Source: Archangium_A sp035910535
GTDB taxonomy: Bacteria; Myxococcota; Myxococcia; Myxococcales; Myxococcaceae
Direction: 5' to 3'
DNA length: 64,000 bases
Assembly: GCA_035910535.1 (NCBI GenBank)
Contig: JAMHXF010000057.1
Coordinates: 1 to 64,000, forward strand
This document shows, piece after piece, positions 37,402-45,493 of this stretch. The translations under genes and the position numbers were made by a program. Within the stretch, counting starts at the first letter, position 1. Each line of letters starts with the position of its first letter. The notes beneath the pieces are model-generated. The model had not been told where the DNA came from, did not search any database, and saw nothing but the letters and a program-made list of their open reading frames with translations.

Positions 37402-38391
37402 ATGTCCGACAAGCTCCGCCTCATCGCCGTGTCGGTCGTGGTGCCCGTGCTGTTGATGCTCTTCGCGTATTACGGCTTCAGCACGAACTACACGCGCTGG
37501 GTCTTCGGAGAGCAGTCGTTTCGTGGGCAATACGAGCGCGGCATCTACCGGTACCGCGTCGTCGGGCGTGAAGGCGTGCTGGCGACGCATCGCTTCGTCA
37601 CCAGCCGCTTTGCGCCGCCCAACGAGAAGCCCATCGCCTTCACTCAAGAGCGCATGCCGTGGCTCGACGGTGCGGGCGACCTCGCGTTCTACAACGCATA
37701 CTTCGTGTGGAACACGCTGGGCCTGGTGCTGGCGATGCTCGTGTTGGGGCTGATGCTGCGCGACCCGAAGCTGTTCGCGCTGAGCGACCCGGAGCTCAGT
37801 TTGTGGGTGCTCGTCTCTGCGGCGCTGCTCGCGCTGACGCAATTCGTGGTGACGCCGTACGACACGTGGGCCGCGGCGTTGTTGCTTGGTGGCGCGTGGG
37901 CATCGCTGCGCGCGCTCGTCTCGCCGTCGGTGCCGATGGTCGCCGTCGCCGTCGCGTTGCTGGTGGTCGGCGCGCTGAACCGTGAAACCGCGCTGCTCAA
38001 CGTGGCGCTGGTCGGCGCGTTCGCGTGGTCGTGGTTCGGCCTCACGCGGCGCTCCATCGCGGCGTCGGTCATCGCCGGGGTGGCGTTCGCGGCGACGTAC
38101 CTCTCGCTGCGCTTCGTCTACGGCGCTTCAGGCGGCGCCTTCGATTCGTTCGCGTTTGGTGGCTCGGTGCGCGACACGTTCAGTCGCATCGGCACGCTCA
38201 CCCTGCTGTGCACGCTGGGCGTGCCCTTCCTCGTGCCGGGCGCGTCGCTGAAGCTGTACGGCCGCTTTCTGCTCTTCGCGTTGCCGTACGTGGTGATGAC
38301 GCTGGGCGCCGGGGTGACGTGGGAGGTGCGGTTGTGGATACCGCTCTTCTTGTGCGGGCTCCTCTGCGCGCGGGCACGACACCTGAGCTAA
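37402..38391 (+). CDS. Polytopic inner-membrane protein, possibly GT-C-like
   Basis: The 329-residue product has about nine hydrophobic segments. The first (LIAVSVVVPVLLMLFAYYGF) precedes a soluble loop of about 80 residues. Later segments include LWVLVSAALLALTQFVVTPYDTWAA and LNRETALLNVALVGAFAWSW. The D-T-W turn and the N-R-E-T loop between helices recall integral-membrane glycosyltransferase (GT-C) or DUF2029-like proteins, but no defining catalytic motif is secure. It follows the TIGR02996 gene by 72 bp. The substrate is unknown. Confidence 0.7.
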   Translation: MSDKLRLIAVSVVVPVLLMLFAYYGFSTNYTRWVFGEQSFRGQYERGIYRYRVVGREGVLATHRFVTSRFAPPNEKPIAFTQERMPWLDGAGDLAFYNAYFVWNTLGLVLAMLVLGLMLRDPKLFALSDPELSLWVLVSAALLALTQFVVTPYDTWAAALLLGGAWASLRALVSPSVPMVAVAVALLVVGALNRETALLNVALVGAFAWSWFGLTRRSIAASVIAGVAFAATYLSLRFVYGASGGAFDSFAFGGSVRDTFSRIGTLTLLCTLGVPFLVPGASLKLYGRFLLFALPYVVMTLGAGVTWEVRLWIPLFLCGLLCARARHLS

Positions 38392-38517
38392 GACGCTCCT
38401 GACAATGGGGCCTGGGTGGGTTGGTCGGCGGGAGCGGAGGCTTCTCGCGCGCATGGTTCTTCGTGAGCCGTGGGCGCGACCCATGTGTCGTGTCTTCAAA
38501 CCAAACAAGGAGCAGTC

Positions 38518-39699
38518 ATGCGTGCACTGGTCGTGGTGTCGGTAGTCGTGTGTCTTTCATTCATGGGTTGTCCTCCGCCGCCGTGCGAGGGGAGCAGTTG
38601 CAGTGACGCGGGTTCGAACCAGCCGATTCCGGTGCCGCAGTCAGGCCCCGAAGCGTGCGTGGCGCAAAAAAACGCATACATCGACTTCGAGGTGCGATGC
38701 GGCCACACCACCGCCGAATACGCAAAGTACCGGAGAGACAACGCCGTCGGCGACTGCGCGAGAGTGTCCACCAACGCCAACGTCCTCGCGGCGACCGCTG
38801 CGTGTGTTCAGAAAATCCAGAACACGTCGTGCCTGAACACGCCGACGTGCGACGCCGTCTCCGGCTCGGCCGCGCGCGGCGCCCAGTGCTTCGACACGTC
38901 GGAGTGTCAGGCCGACCTGTACTGCGACGCACGCTCGACCTGCCCGGGTTCGTGCGAGCCGCGCATTCCGCTCGGAGAGAGCATCACGAGCTTTGAGCAG
39001 TTCTGCGTCGCTGGTGCGTACGACTACAACAACGTGTGCCGCGCACCGGTGGCTGAAGGGGCGTCGTGCGCTGCGCTGTCTGGCACCACGTTCAAGCAGC
39101 GCTGCGCGGCGGGCCTCATCTGCACGGGCGCAGAGGTCTGCACCAAAGGCAACGAGTACGCCGGGCTGAACGAAGCCTGCGACTCGAACCGCTACTGTGG
39201 CGCGGGGCTGAGGTGCCTCGGCGCGAAGTGCGCGAAGAAGTTGAGCGCTGGCGCGGCCTGCGTCGCGCAAGAAGATTGTCAGAACGGCCTCGCGTGCGTC
39301 GGCGCACGGTGCGAGCCCTTCTTCGGAAAGGCGGGCGACACCTGCGAGAACGCGACGGGGCGGTACTGCGACCCGGGGCTTTTCTGCAACCGCACGTCAT
39401 CGGCGAGTGCGGGCACGTGTGCGCCACGCCGCAGCTCCGGCGCGACGTGCGCCGACGGCACCCAGTGCGCGGTTGGCCTGTTCTGCGCAGCGACGTCGGG
39501 GCCAGACGGCGAATGTCGCGCCCTCGTCACCGTCGGCGGCGGCTGCGCCGTGAGCGAGGTCTGCGCAGGCGAGCTCTTCTGCTCCAACAACACGTGCACC
39601 TACAAGAAGAGCAAAGGCGCGAGCTGCTCGAGCTTCGACGAGTGCCTCGGCTCGTGCTCGGGCGGCGTCTGCACACAGCCGTACTGCTACGCGCCGTGA
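38518..39699 (+). CDS. Cysteine-rich lipoprotein (Dickkopf-like Cys repeats)
   Basis: The start at 38518 has a strong AGGAG ribosome-binding site and yields 393 residues. The lipoprotein signal MRALVVVSVVVCLSFMGC is followed by a Pro/Cys-rich N-terminus (PPPPCEGSSC). From about residue 110 there are many short repeats of the form G-x-x-C-x-x-x-x-x-C-x-x-G-L-x-C (SECQADLYC, KQRCAAGLIC, RYCGAGLRC, EDCQNGLAC, TQCAVGLFC, EVCAGELFC). This is the Dickkopf-N-like module expanded in myxobacteria, presumably disulfide-bonded at the cell surface. Its function is unknown. A strong hairpin follows the stop. Confidence 0.85.
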   Translation: MRALVVVSVVVCLSFMGCPPPPCEGSSCSDAGSNQPIPVPQSGPEACVAQKNAYIDFEVRCGHTTAEYAKYRRDNAVGDCARVSTNANVLAATAACVQKIQNTSCLNTPTCDAVSGSAARGAQCFDTSECQADLYCDARSTCPGSCEPRIPLGESITSFEQFCVAGAYDYNNVCRAPVAEGASCAALSGTTFKQRCAAGLICTGAEVCTKGNEYAGLNEACDSNRYCGAGLRCLGAKCAKKLSAGAACVAQEDCQNGLACVGARCEPFFGKAGDTCENATGRYCDPGLFCNRTSSASAGTCAPRRSSGATCADGTQCAVGLFCAATSGPDGECRALVTVGGGCAVSEVCAGELFCSNNTCTYKKSKGASCSSFDECLGSCSGGVCTQPYCYAP

Positions 39700-39710
39700 C
39701 CTGCACAACT

Positions 39711-39748
39711 TGATGTCTGGCGAACATAATGCTCGCCAGACATCATTT
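39711..39748 (+). terminator. Strong hairpin, probable terminator
   Basis: A perfect 13-bp inverted repeat (39711-39723 with 39733-39745; arms TGATGTCTGGCGA and TCGCCAGACATCA) with a 9-nt loop lies 11 bp after the Cys-rich lipoprotein stop. It is followed by a short T-stretch (TTT). It ends 16 bp before the next gene's GTG, close to its ribosome-binding site, so it may also modulate that gene's translation. Confidence 0.65.
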
Positions 39749-39764
39749 CTGCGCAGGGGGTCAC

Positions 39765-40472
39765 GTGAGAGTTTTCTCGTGGTGTGTGTTGGCGTTGATG
39801 ACGGCGTGCACTTCGTCGCAGCAACATCGCCTGGCGCAGCGAAACGACGTCGTTCGCTTCGAGGCGCTCGAGGTGGTGCTCGCGAACGCCGCGATTTCGA
39901 GCTGCGTTCGGGGGCTTCAGCCGATTCCCGCGACGGTCATCGACGTCGGCGTCTTCAAGAACGTGCCGTATCAATCGTTCAGCAATGGGAGCGTCGAGCT
40001 GAACGCTTACGGAGACCCGAGACATCTGGTCGCGGTGGAGGTGGGAACCAGAATCGAAGAGCCTGCGCTCAAGACCTGCCTCATCGAGTTCATGACGGCG
40101 CAGTCGCTCTTCGAGCGCGACAGACTTCGGGTGGCGGCATTCGACGCGACGCCACGCAGCACCACCCAGGACGGACTGACCATCGAGACCACCGACGCGA
40201 CAGCGAGCGACGCGTATGGCGCGTGGTGGATTTCGCTCGAGGTCACCGAGCAGGTCTCGAGCGCGACCGCGACAGACAACGAAGTGCAGACCCTGTCGAC
40301 GACGCCGGACGGCTGGTCGTCGCCACCGCTGCTGTCCACGCCTGACTCCGTACGCACGTCGTCTCCGTATTCGACGTACCCCTCGTACCGACCGTCAGGC
40401 GGGCGCGTGTACGTGCACGGGTACACGAGGAAGGACGGCACGTACGTGCATCCGCACACGCGGCGGCGTTGA
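39765..40472 (+). CDS. Lipoprotein of unknown function
   Basis: A GTG start with CAGGGGG upstream gives 235 residues beginning VRVFSWCVLALMTAC, a lipoprotein signal with lipobox LMTAC. An in-frame start 36 bp upstream lies inside the hairpin arm and is rejected. The mature part has a two-Cys core domain (SSCVRGLQPIPATVIDVGVF ... KTCLIEFM) and a Pro/Ser/Tyr-rich C-terminal tail ending in HGYTRKDGTYVHPHTRRR, a short motif seen at the tails of some exported bacterial proteins. No family is recognised. It faces the BamA-like gene convergently with no gap. Confidence 0.65.
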   Translation: MRVFSWCVLALMTACTSSQQHRLAQRNDVVRFEALEVVLANAAISSCVRGLQPIPATVIDVGVFKNVPYQSFSNGSVELNAYGDPRHLVAVEVGTRIEEPALKTCLIEFMTAQSLFERDRLRVAAFDATPRSTTQDGLTIETTDATASDAYGAWWISLEVTEQVSSATATDNEVQTLSTTPDGWSSPPLLSTPDSVRTSSPYSTYPSYRPSGGRVYVHGYTRKDGTYVHPHTRRR

Positions 40473-41672
40473 TCAAAAGAACTGGTACACGCCGAAGCTG
40501 AAGCCCGGCGTCGGCCGCCCCGTGAGCGTCACCGCCACGTCGGCGCGCACGCCGGTCTTCACGAAGCGCGGAATCAGCAAGCGCACGCCGCCGCCCACCG
40601 ACAGCATCGGCGTCACCTGACGACCGTCGTCGGCGATGGCCCCGTCGACGAAGGCCGCGCCCATGACGGCGAACCACATCGAGTCGAAGATGATGCCGCG
40701 CAGCTCCACGTTCGCGAGCGCGAAGCGTTCGGTGCGAATCAAGCTGTCGGTGTAGCCACGAATGAGGTCGAGCCCGCCGAGGTAGAACTTCTGCTCCGTC
40801 GGCGCGTCGACAGACACGCCACCTTGCGCGCGCACCGCGAGGTTGAAGCGCTCGAGGAACGCCTTGAACCACAAGAACTCCATGAAGAGCTGCGCGTAGA
40901 GCGGCTTGCTGCCCACGACGCCCACGCCCAGCACTTCGCGCAGCTCGAAGCTCCAGCCCTTCTGCAGCAAGCGCACGGTGTCGACGCGGCCGATGCGTTG
41001 AAACGTCGTCAGCTGACCGGCGATGAGCTCGGGCGGCAGCGCCGGCATGCCTTCGAGCGGGTCGATGTACTCGTCGCGGAACACCTCGAGCTTCGCGCCC
41101 ACGCGCGTGACGTCGTTGAGCTCGCCCCACACGTCGAGCATGCCGAGCATTCGGCGGCGCGTGTATTCAGGGCGCGGGCGAAACAGGAACTCGGCGTGAA
41201 TGGTGCCGACGAGGCGCTTGTTGAAGAGCCGGTAGTCGCGCAGCCAACCCTGACCGCCGTTGTACAGACCAAAGCGCTCGTAGCGCACGCCCCACTCGAG
41301 GAACCGGCCGAGCCAGTTCACGTCATTCGCGCCGACGCGGAACCACCAGCTGCCGCCGCCGACGCCGAACGAGAACAGCGGGTTCAACGAGAAGCGCTCT
41401 TCGATGTCGTAGACGGCGACGGTCTTGCCGTCGCGCCGCTCGAGCTTCGCGTCGATGCGCGAGAACAGGTCGGTGTTCCACAGCCGCGTGGTGCCCAGCG
41501 CCCAGTTCTCTTCAGAGACCTCCTGCCCGGCGGCCCACGGCAGCTCGCGCAGCACGACGAACTCTTTGGTCCAGTACAGGCCCTTGACCTCGACGACGTC
41601 GATGCGCTGCGGCCAAGACTCCTGCGCGACGGGCGCCTGCGCCAACATCAGCAGCAACAACACCGACGTCAC
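40473..41672 (-). CDS. BamA/TamA-like outer-membrane protein with a single POTRA domain
   Basis: The GTG start at 41672 overlaps the stop of the M20 peptidase gene (GTGA), so translation is coupled. The 399-residue product has a signal peptide (VTSVLLLLMLAQAPVAQ) and one POTRA-like domain (about 22-95: RIDVVEVKGLYWTKEFVVLR ... VAVYDIEERF). A C-terminal barrel of Omp85 character follows, with FYLGGLDLIRGYTD close to the family's conserved LRGY motif, ending in an aromatic residue (SFGVYQFF). It is shorter than BamA (five POTRA) or TamA (three), so a specialised export or insertion role is likelier than core assembly. Confidence 0.8.
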   Translation of the reverse strand: MTSVLLLLMLAQAPVAQESWPQRIDVVEVKGLYWTKEFVVLRELPWAAGQEVSEENWALGTTRLWNTDLFSRIDAKLERRDGKTVAVYDIEERFSLNPLFSFGVGGGSWWFRVGANDVNWLGRFLEWGVRYERFGLYNGGQGWLRDYRLFNKRLVGTIHAEFLFRPRPEYTRRRMLGMLDVWGELNDVTRVGAKLEVFRDEYIDPLEGMPALPPELIAGQLTTFQRIGRVDTVRLLQKGWSFELREVLGVGVVGSKPLYAQLFMEFLWFKAFLERFNLAVRAQGGVSVDAPTEQKFYLGGLDLIRGYTDSLIRTERFALANVELRGIIFDSMWFAVMGAAFVDGAIADDGRQVTPMLSVGGGVRLLIPRFVKTGVRADVAVTLTGRPTPGFSFGVYQFF

Positions 41673-43084
41673 GGCGTGGCCGCCGCGTCGACCACCGCGC
41701 GGAAGAGAACTTCGAGGCCGCGCTTGAGCTGCGCCACCGGCACGCGCTCGTTCTTGCCGTGCATCGAGCCCAGCAGCTCGGCGTCGATTTCGAACGGCAC
41801 CAGGCCGTACGCCTTCGTGCCCTTCGGCCGCGCGATGTTCGAGTCGGTGAAGCCCGGAGAAATCGCCGGGCCCACCGCGACGTCGGTGCGGCCTTCGCTC
41901 AAGCGGCGCACGAGCGCGTCGAAGAACGGGTCGTCCCACGTCGACTCGGTCGCGGGCTCTGACTGCAGCACCGTCAACGTCACGCCCTCTTCCACCTCGA
42001 GCAGCGCCTTCAATTCAGCGAGCAACGTCTCTGGCGCCACGCCGGGCAACACACGGCAGTCGACGATGGCGCTCACCTCGGTGGGAATCACGTTGGGCGC
42101 GCTGCCTTTGCCCTCGTAGCCGGTGACCTGACACGTATTGGTGATGGCCGCGCGCGTGGGCGGCACCGCCATCAACTTGCCGGTGACGAACAGGTCGACG
42201 AGCGCGCGCGAGCCCAACACGGCGCCGGTGAGCCCTTTCTTCTGTTCACCGACGCGCGCGAGCAATTCGTAGAGCGCCGGGTGAATGACGGGCTTCGGGT
42301 CGCGCGCCGCGAGCTTTTCCATCGCGCGGTTGAGCTTCTGCGGTGCGCGCGTGGGCACCGGCGTCGAGCCGTGACCTGCTTCGCCGCTCGCCGTCAGCTT
42401 GAGCCACAACGTGCCCTTCTCAGCGACGGTGATGGGGAACACGGTCTGCCCCTCGAAGAGCAACCCGGGGAGCCCGATGCCGCCCTCGTTCAACATCACG
42501 CCGCAGTCGAGCGCATCCCACTGCGTGTCGACGACGTGATGCATGCCGCCGTTGTCGACCTCTTCATCAGCCACCGCGATGAGAATCACGTCGCGGCGCA
42601 GCTTCACGCCGGTGCGCTTGAGCAGGCGCAACGTCTGCAGCTCGATGACGCCCATGCCCTTCATGTCCAACGCGCCGCGGCCCCAGACGAAGCCGTCTTT
42701 CACCACGCCCGAGAGCGGCTGCGCGTCGGCCGGCCAGTCTTCGGCGTTCGAGGTGACGACGTCGATGTGCGAGAGCAGACACAACGGCTTGTCAGTCGGT
42801 GCCTCAGCGCGCAGGCGCGCGACGAGTGAGCCACGGCCCGGCGCGAACTCTGAAATCGTCGCCTCGATGCCGTCTCTCGCGAGCTCCGCTTCGAGGAAGC
42901 GCGCGCCGAGCGTCTCATTGCCCGGCGGGTTGACGGTGTCGACGCGCAGGTAGCGCTGGAGCACGTCGACGGTCTCGTCACCCACCGCAGCCCAGTCGAG
43001 GTCGGGTGCGTTGAGCCCCGGCGGCAGTGGCTTGACAGTCGCACAACCGACACAGAGCACGAGCAACGGGAGCAGCGACTTCAT
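41669..43084 (-). CDS. M20-family metallopeptidase lipoprotein
   Basis: The 471-residue protein starts MKSLLPLLVLCVGC, a lipoprotein signal. The M20 di-zinc site is visible in order: SHIDVV (His), GRGALDMKGMGV (bridging Asp), VADEEVDNGG (Glu pair) and a C-terminal GSMHGKNERV (His). A dimerisation domain lies between about residues 225 and 345. It probably hydrolyses peptides or acylated amino acids at the outer membrane or in the periplasm. The BamA-like gene is coupled directly downstream. The ribosome-binding purines (GGGAG) come from the REP-like repeat just upstream. Confidence 0.92.
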   Translation of the reverse strand: MKSLLPLLVLCVGCATVKPLPPGLNAPDLDWAAVGDETVDVLQRYLRVDTVNPPGNETLGARFLEAELARDGIEATISEFAPGRGSLVARLRAEAPTDKPLCLLSHIDVVTSNAEDWPADAQPLSGVVKDGFVWGRGALDMKGMGVIELQTLRLLKRTGVKLRRDVILIAVADEEVDNGGMHHVVDTQWDALDCGVMLNEGGIGLPGLLFEGQTVFPITVAEKGTLWLKLTASGEAGHGSTPVPTRAPQKLNRAMEKLAARDPKPVIHPALYELLARVGEQKKGLTGAVLGSRALVDLFVTGKLMAVPPTRAAITNTCQVTGYEGKGSAPNVIPTEVSAIVDCRVLPGVAPETLLAELKALLEVEEGVTLTVLQSEPATESTWDDPFFDALVRRLSEGRTDVAVGPAISPGFTDSNIARPKGTKAYGLVPFEIDAELLGSMHGKNERVPVAQLKRGLEVLFRAVVDAAATP

Positions 43085-43088
43085 GGGC

Positions 43089-43123
43089 TCTCCCTAACCC
43101 TCTCCCCGCTCGCGGGGAGAGGG
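43089..43123. repeat. REP-like palindromic repeat, second copy
   Basis: The sequence CTCTCCCTAACCCTCTCCCC continues into a perfect 12-bp inverted repeat (43098-43109 with 43112-43123). It matches the element at 34916-34956. It lies between the divergent M20 peptidase and ion-channel genes, and its edge supplies the purine stretch upstream of the peptidase ATG. No T-run follows, so it is not an obvious terminator here. Confidence 0.7.
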
Positions 43124-43145
43124 AATTTCAGGCAATGGTGCGCGC

Positions 43146-45473
43146 GTGCTCTCAGCTCTGGCGTTGCTCGTCTTCGTCGCTTCCGCACCTCCGCAACGAA
43201 ACGTTTATGTCGGCACGTATCTCTCCGATGTCTCTGACTTCGAGTTGAAGGAAGGCCACTTCAAGGCCGACCTGCGGGTGTGGGTGAAGTGGCGCGGCAG
43301 CGAGAAGGTGCCGGAGCTCACCTTCGAGAACGGGGAGGTCGATTCAAGAGACGACCTCGGCCTCGAGTACGACGGTGATTGGCATTCGGCGCAGTGGCGG
43401 GTGCAGGGCACCTTTCGCGGCGACTTTCCGGTGCACGCGTTTCCCTTCGACAACCAGACGCTGCCAGTGGTCTTCGGCCTCGACGAAGACGACGGCCTGC
43501 TGGTGCCGGACCTGGGCGCGAGCGGCATGAGCCCGGAGTTCTCCATCACCGGCTGGGCCTACGAGCCGTACTTCGGCGCGCGCACAGAAGTGAAGAAGTA
43601 CGGGTCTGACCTCGGCTCCATTTCGCATGAGGGCAAGAGCGCGCGGCTGCGGCTCGTGTCTTTCGAGATGGAGATGCACCGCCCCTTCGGGCCGTACCTC
43701 ATCAAGTTCGCGCTGCCGCTCTCGCTCATTCTGTTGATGGCGCTGCTCGCGTTGTTCCTTCCGGGAGATCGCATCGACGTGCGCTCGGCCATGGGCATCA
43801 CCGCGCTGCTGTCGTGCATCGCGTTTCATTACACGCAGGCCGACACGCTGCCCGACGTCACGTACCTGGTGGCCGCCGACAAGCTCTTCCTCGGCGCGTA
43901 CGTCTTCATCACCGGCACGTTCATGTGCAGCGTCATCTCTTTCCGCTTCTCGTTGACCGACCCCGACAGCGCGAAGCGCCTCGACCACGCCGGCATCTGG
44001 TTGCTGCCGCTGACGGCGCTCGTCGGCGCGGCGAGCCTCGTCGCCAGCGCGCTCAGCAGCACGGTCGTCACGGCGCCGCCACTGGCTGCGTCGAAGCCGT
44101 CCTTGCCGTCGCTGCGCGTGGCCACGCTGAACGTCGACGCACCCGGCGGAGGCCCCAGCCGTCGCGCGCAGCTCGTGGTGCGCGGCAGCGACGGCGTCAT
44201 GCGCGCGGCGCTCGTCGAAGAAGCCCCGGCGATGACGAACAGCCTCGTGCGACTGCTCCCCGACGGCGGCATGCGCGTGCGCTGGCGCCTGCGTGAAAGC
44301 GCAAGGTGGACTGACGGCGCCGCGGTCACCTCCGAAGACCTCGCGTTCTCCATCGGCACCACGCAAGACCCGCGGCGCACGAAGGTCGAGCAGGTCGACG
44401 CGCGCACCCTCGACGTCACCTACGACGAGCGGCACGGCGAGTACCTCGAGGGCTTCAACGTGTTCCCCGCGAGAGGGAAGGCGCTGCTGGTCGACGCGGG
44501 CCGCGAGGTGCTGGGTCGCGCGACGAACGAAAAAAAGCTCCCGTCGGCCGGCGCGTACGTCACCGGCGAGCTGACGCCGGGCCAGAAGCTCACGCTGGTG
44601 CGCAACGCCGACTACGCGGGCCCACGCCCGGTGTTCGAGAACATCGAGCTCGTGCAGAAGACGCCCGAAGAAGCCGCCGCGGCGTTACTCGCGCGCGAGC
44701 TCGACGTGGTGCCGTCGCTCACCACCGAGTCCTACGAGCTGCTGAAAGGAAAGCCGGGCGTCACGGTGCTCGAGCAACCCGGCGAGCAGCTCTGGCTCCT
44801 GATTCCCAACGTCACGACGGCGCCGTGGAGCTCGCGTGAGGCGCGCCGGGCGTTGATGCGCGCGCTCGACCGCGAGGCGATGGTCAAAGAGCTCGAGCCC
44901 GTGCCTGCGCACGTCGCGTCGGGCTGGAAGGAAGTGAAGAAGGCGAAGCTCGCGCCGGGGCCCACGCTCGCGGAGCTCGGCGTCTCCACGTTGACGCTGC
45001 ACGTTGCCCAACGGCGCGCGAAGTCGTCGACGCACGCGCTGCTCGCCGCGCGCGTCGCCGAAGACCTCACGAAGGCCGGGCTCACGGTGACCATCGAAGA
45101 GCACGAGCAGCTCCGCGCATTTTCGCAGGGAGACTACGAGGGCGTGGTGTTGATCAACCGCGACACCGACATGGCCGCGCGCTTCCTGGGCGCCAGCTAC
45201 CTCGAGGGCGTGTACCGCTTCGATTTGCCCGCCGGCGACTACTACGACGCGGCGATGGTCGACGCGTACGACCGCTTCATGGGCACGCTGTACGACGAGC
45301 GGCGCGCGCAGCTCGAGGCGCAGCTGCAGGCGCTGTGGTTCGAGCGCCTGCCGATGCTGCCGCTGGTGCTCACCTCGCGCCTCGCGGCCGTGCGCGCAGA
45401 CCTCGTGGGGCCCGACTGGGGAACCGCCGACTCGATATGGTGGAACCTCGACCAGTGGAGCTTCGCGAAGTGA
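43146..45473 (+). CDS. Pentameric ligand-gated ion channel fused to a family-5 solute-binding domain
   Basis: One uninterrupted 775-codon frame. Residues 1-16 are a short signal peptide. Residues 17-180 are a Cys-loop-receptor-type ligand-binding domain: it opens VYVGTYLSDVSDFELKEGHF and has the prokaryotic pro-loop FPFDNQTL at 99-106. Four membrane helices follow, at about 183-205 (M1), 213-232 (M2), 247-267 (M3) and 282-303 (M4). The M2-M3 loop has the conserved LPDVTYL. A hand alignment to GLIC puts Asp211 at the -2' selectivity position, suggesting cation conduction. After a Pro/Ser linker, residues about 325-775 form an SBP_bac_5 oligopeptide-binding domain: WRLRESARWTDGAAVTSEDL at 380, then ALMRALDREAMVKEL. 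Because M4 ends on the periplasmic side, this domain would sit in the periplasm. No Opp permease genes are nearby. Confidence 0.85.
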   Translation: MLSALALLVFVASAPPQRNVYVGTYLSDVSDFELKEGHFKADLRVWVKWRGSEKVPELTFENGEVDSRDDLGLEYDGDWHSAQWRVQGTFRGDFPVHAFPFDNQTLPVVFGLDEDDGLLVPDLGASGMSPEFSITGWAYEPYFGARTEVKKYGSDLGSISHEGKSARLRLVSFEMEMHRPFGPYLIKFALPLSLILLMALLALFLPGDRIDVRSAMGITALLSCIAFHYTQADTLPDVTYLVAADKLFLGAYVFITGTFMCSVISFRFSLTDPDSAKRLDHAGIWLLPLTALVGAASLVASALSSTVVTAPPLAASKPSLPSLRVATLNVDAPGGGPSRRAQLVVRGSDGVMRAALVEEAPAMTNSLVRLLPDGGMRVRWRLRESARWTDGAAVTSEDLAFSIGTTQDPRRTKVEQVDARTLDVTYDERHGEYLEGFNVFPARGKALLVDAGREVLGRATNEKKLPSAGAYVTGELTPGQKLTLVRNADYAGPRPVFENIELVQKTPEEAAAALLARELDVVPSLTTESYELLKGKPGVTVLEQPGEQLWLLIPNVTTAPWSSREARRALMRALDREAMVKELEPVPAHVASGWKEVKKAKLAPGPTLAELGVSTLTLHVAQRRAKSSTHALLAARVAEDLTKAGLTVTIEEHEQLRAFSQGDYEGVVLINRDTDMAARFLGASYLEGVYRFDLPAGDYYDAAMVDAYDRFMGTLYDERRAQLEAQLQALWFERLPMLPLVLTSRLAAVRADLVGPDWGTADSIWWNLDQWSFAK

Positions 45474-45493
45474 CACGGTACGAAGCGCGCCCG

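Noticed and set aside
38392..38517. Possible tRNA or small RNA gene in the gap before the Cys-rich lipoprotein
   Set aside because: I could not form a cloverleaf or a strong structured RNA. The stretch shows only scattered G-rich sequence and the ribosome-binding site.
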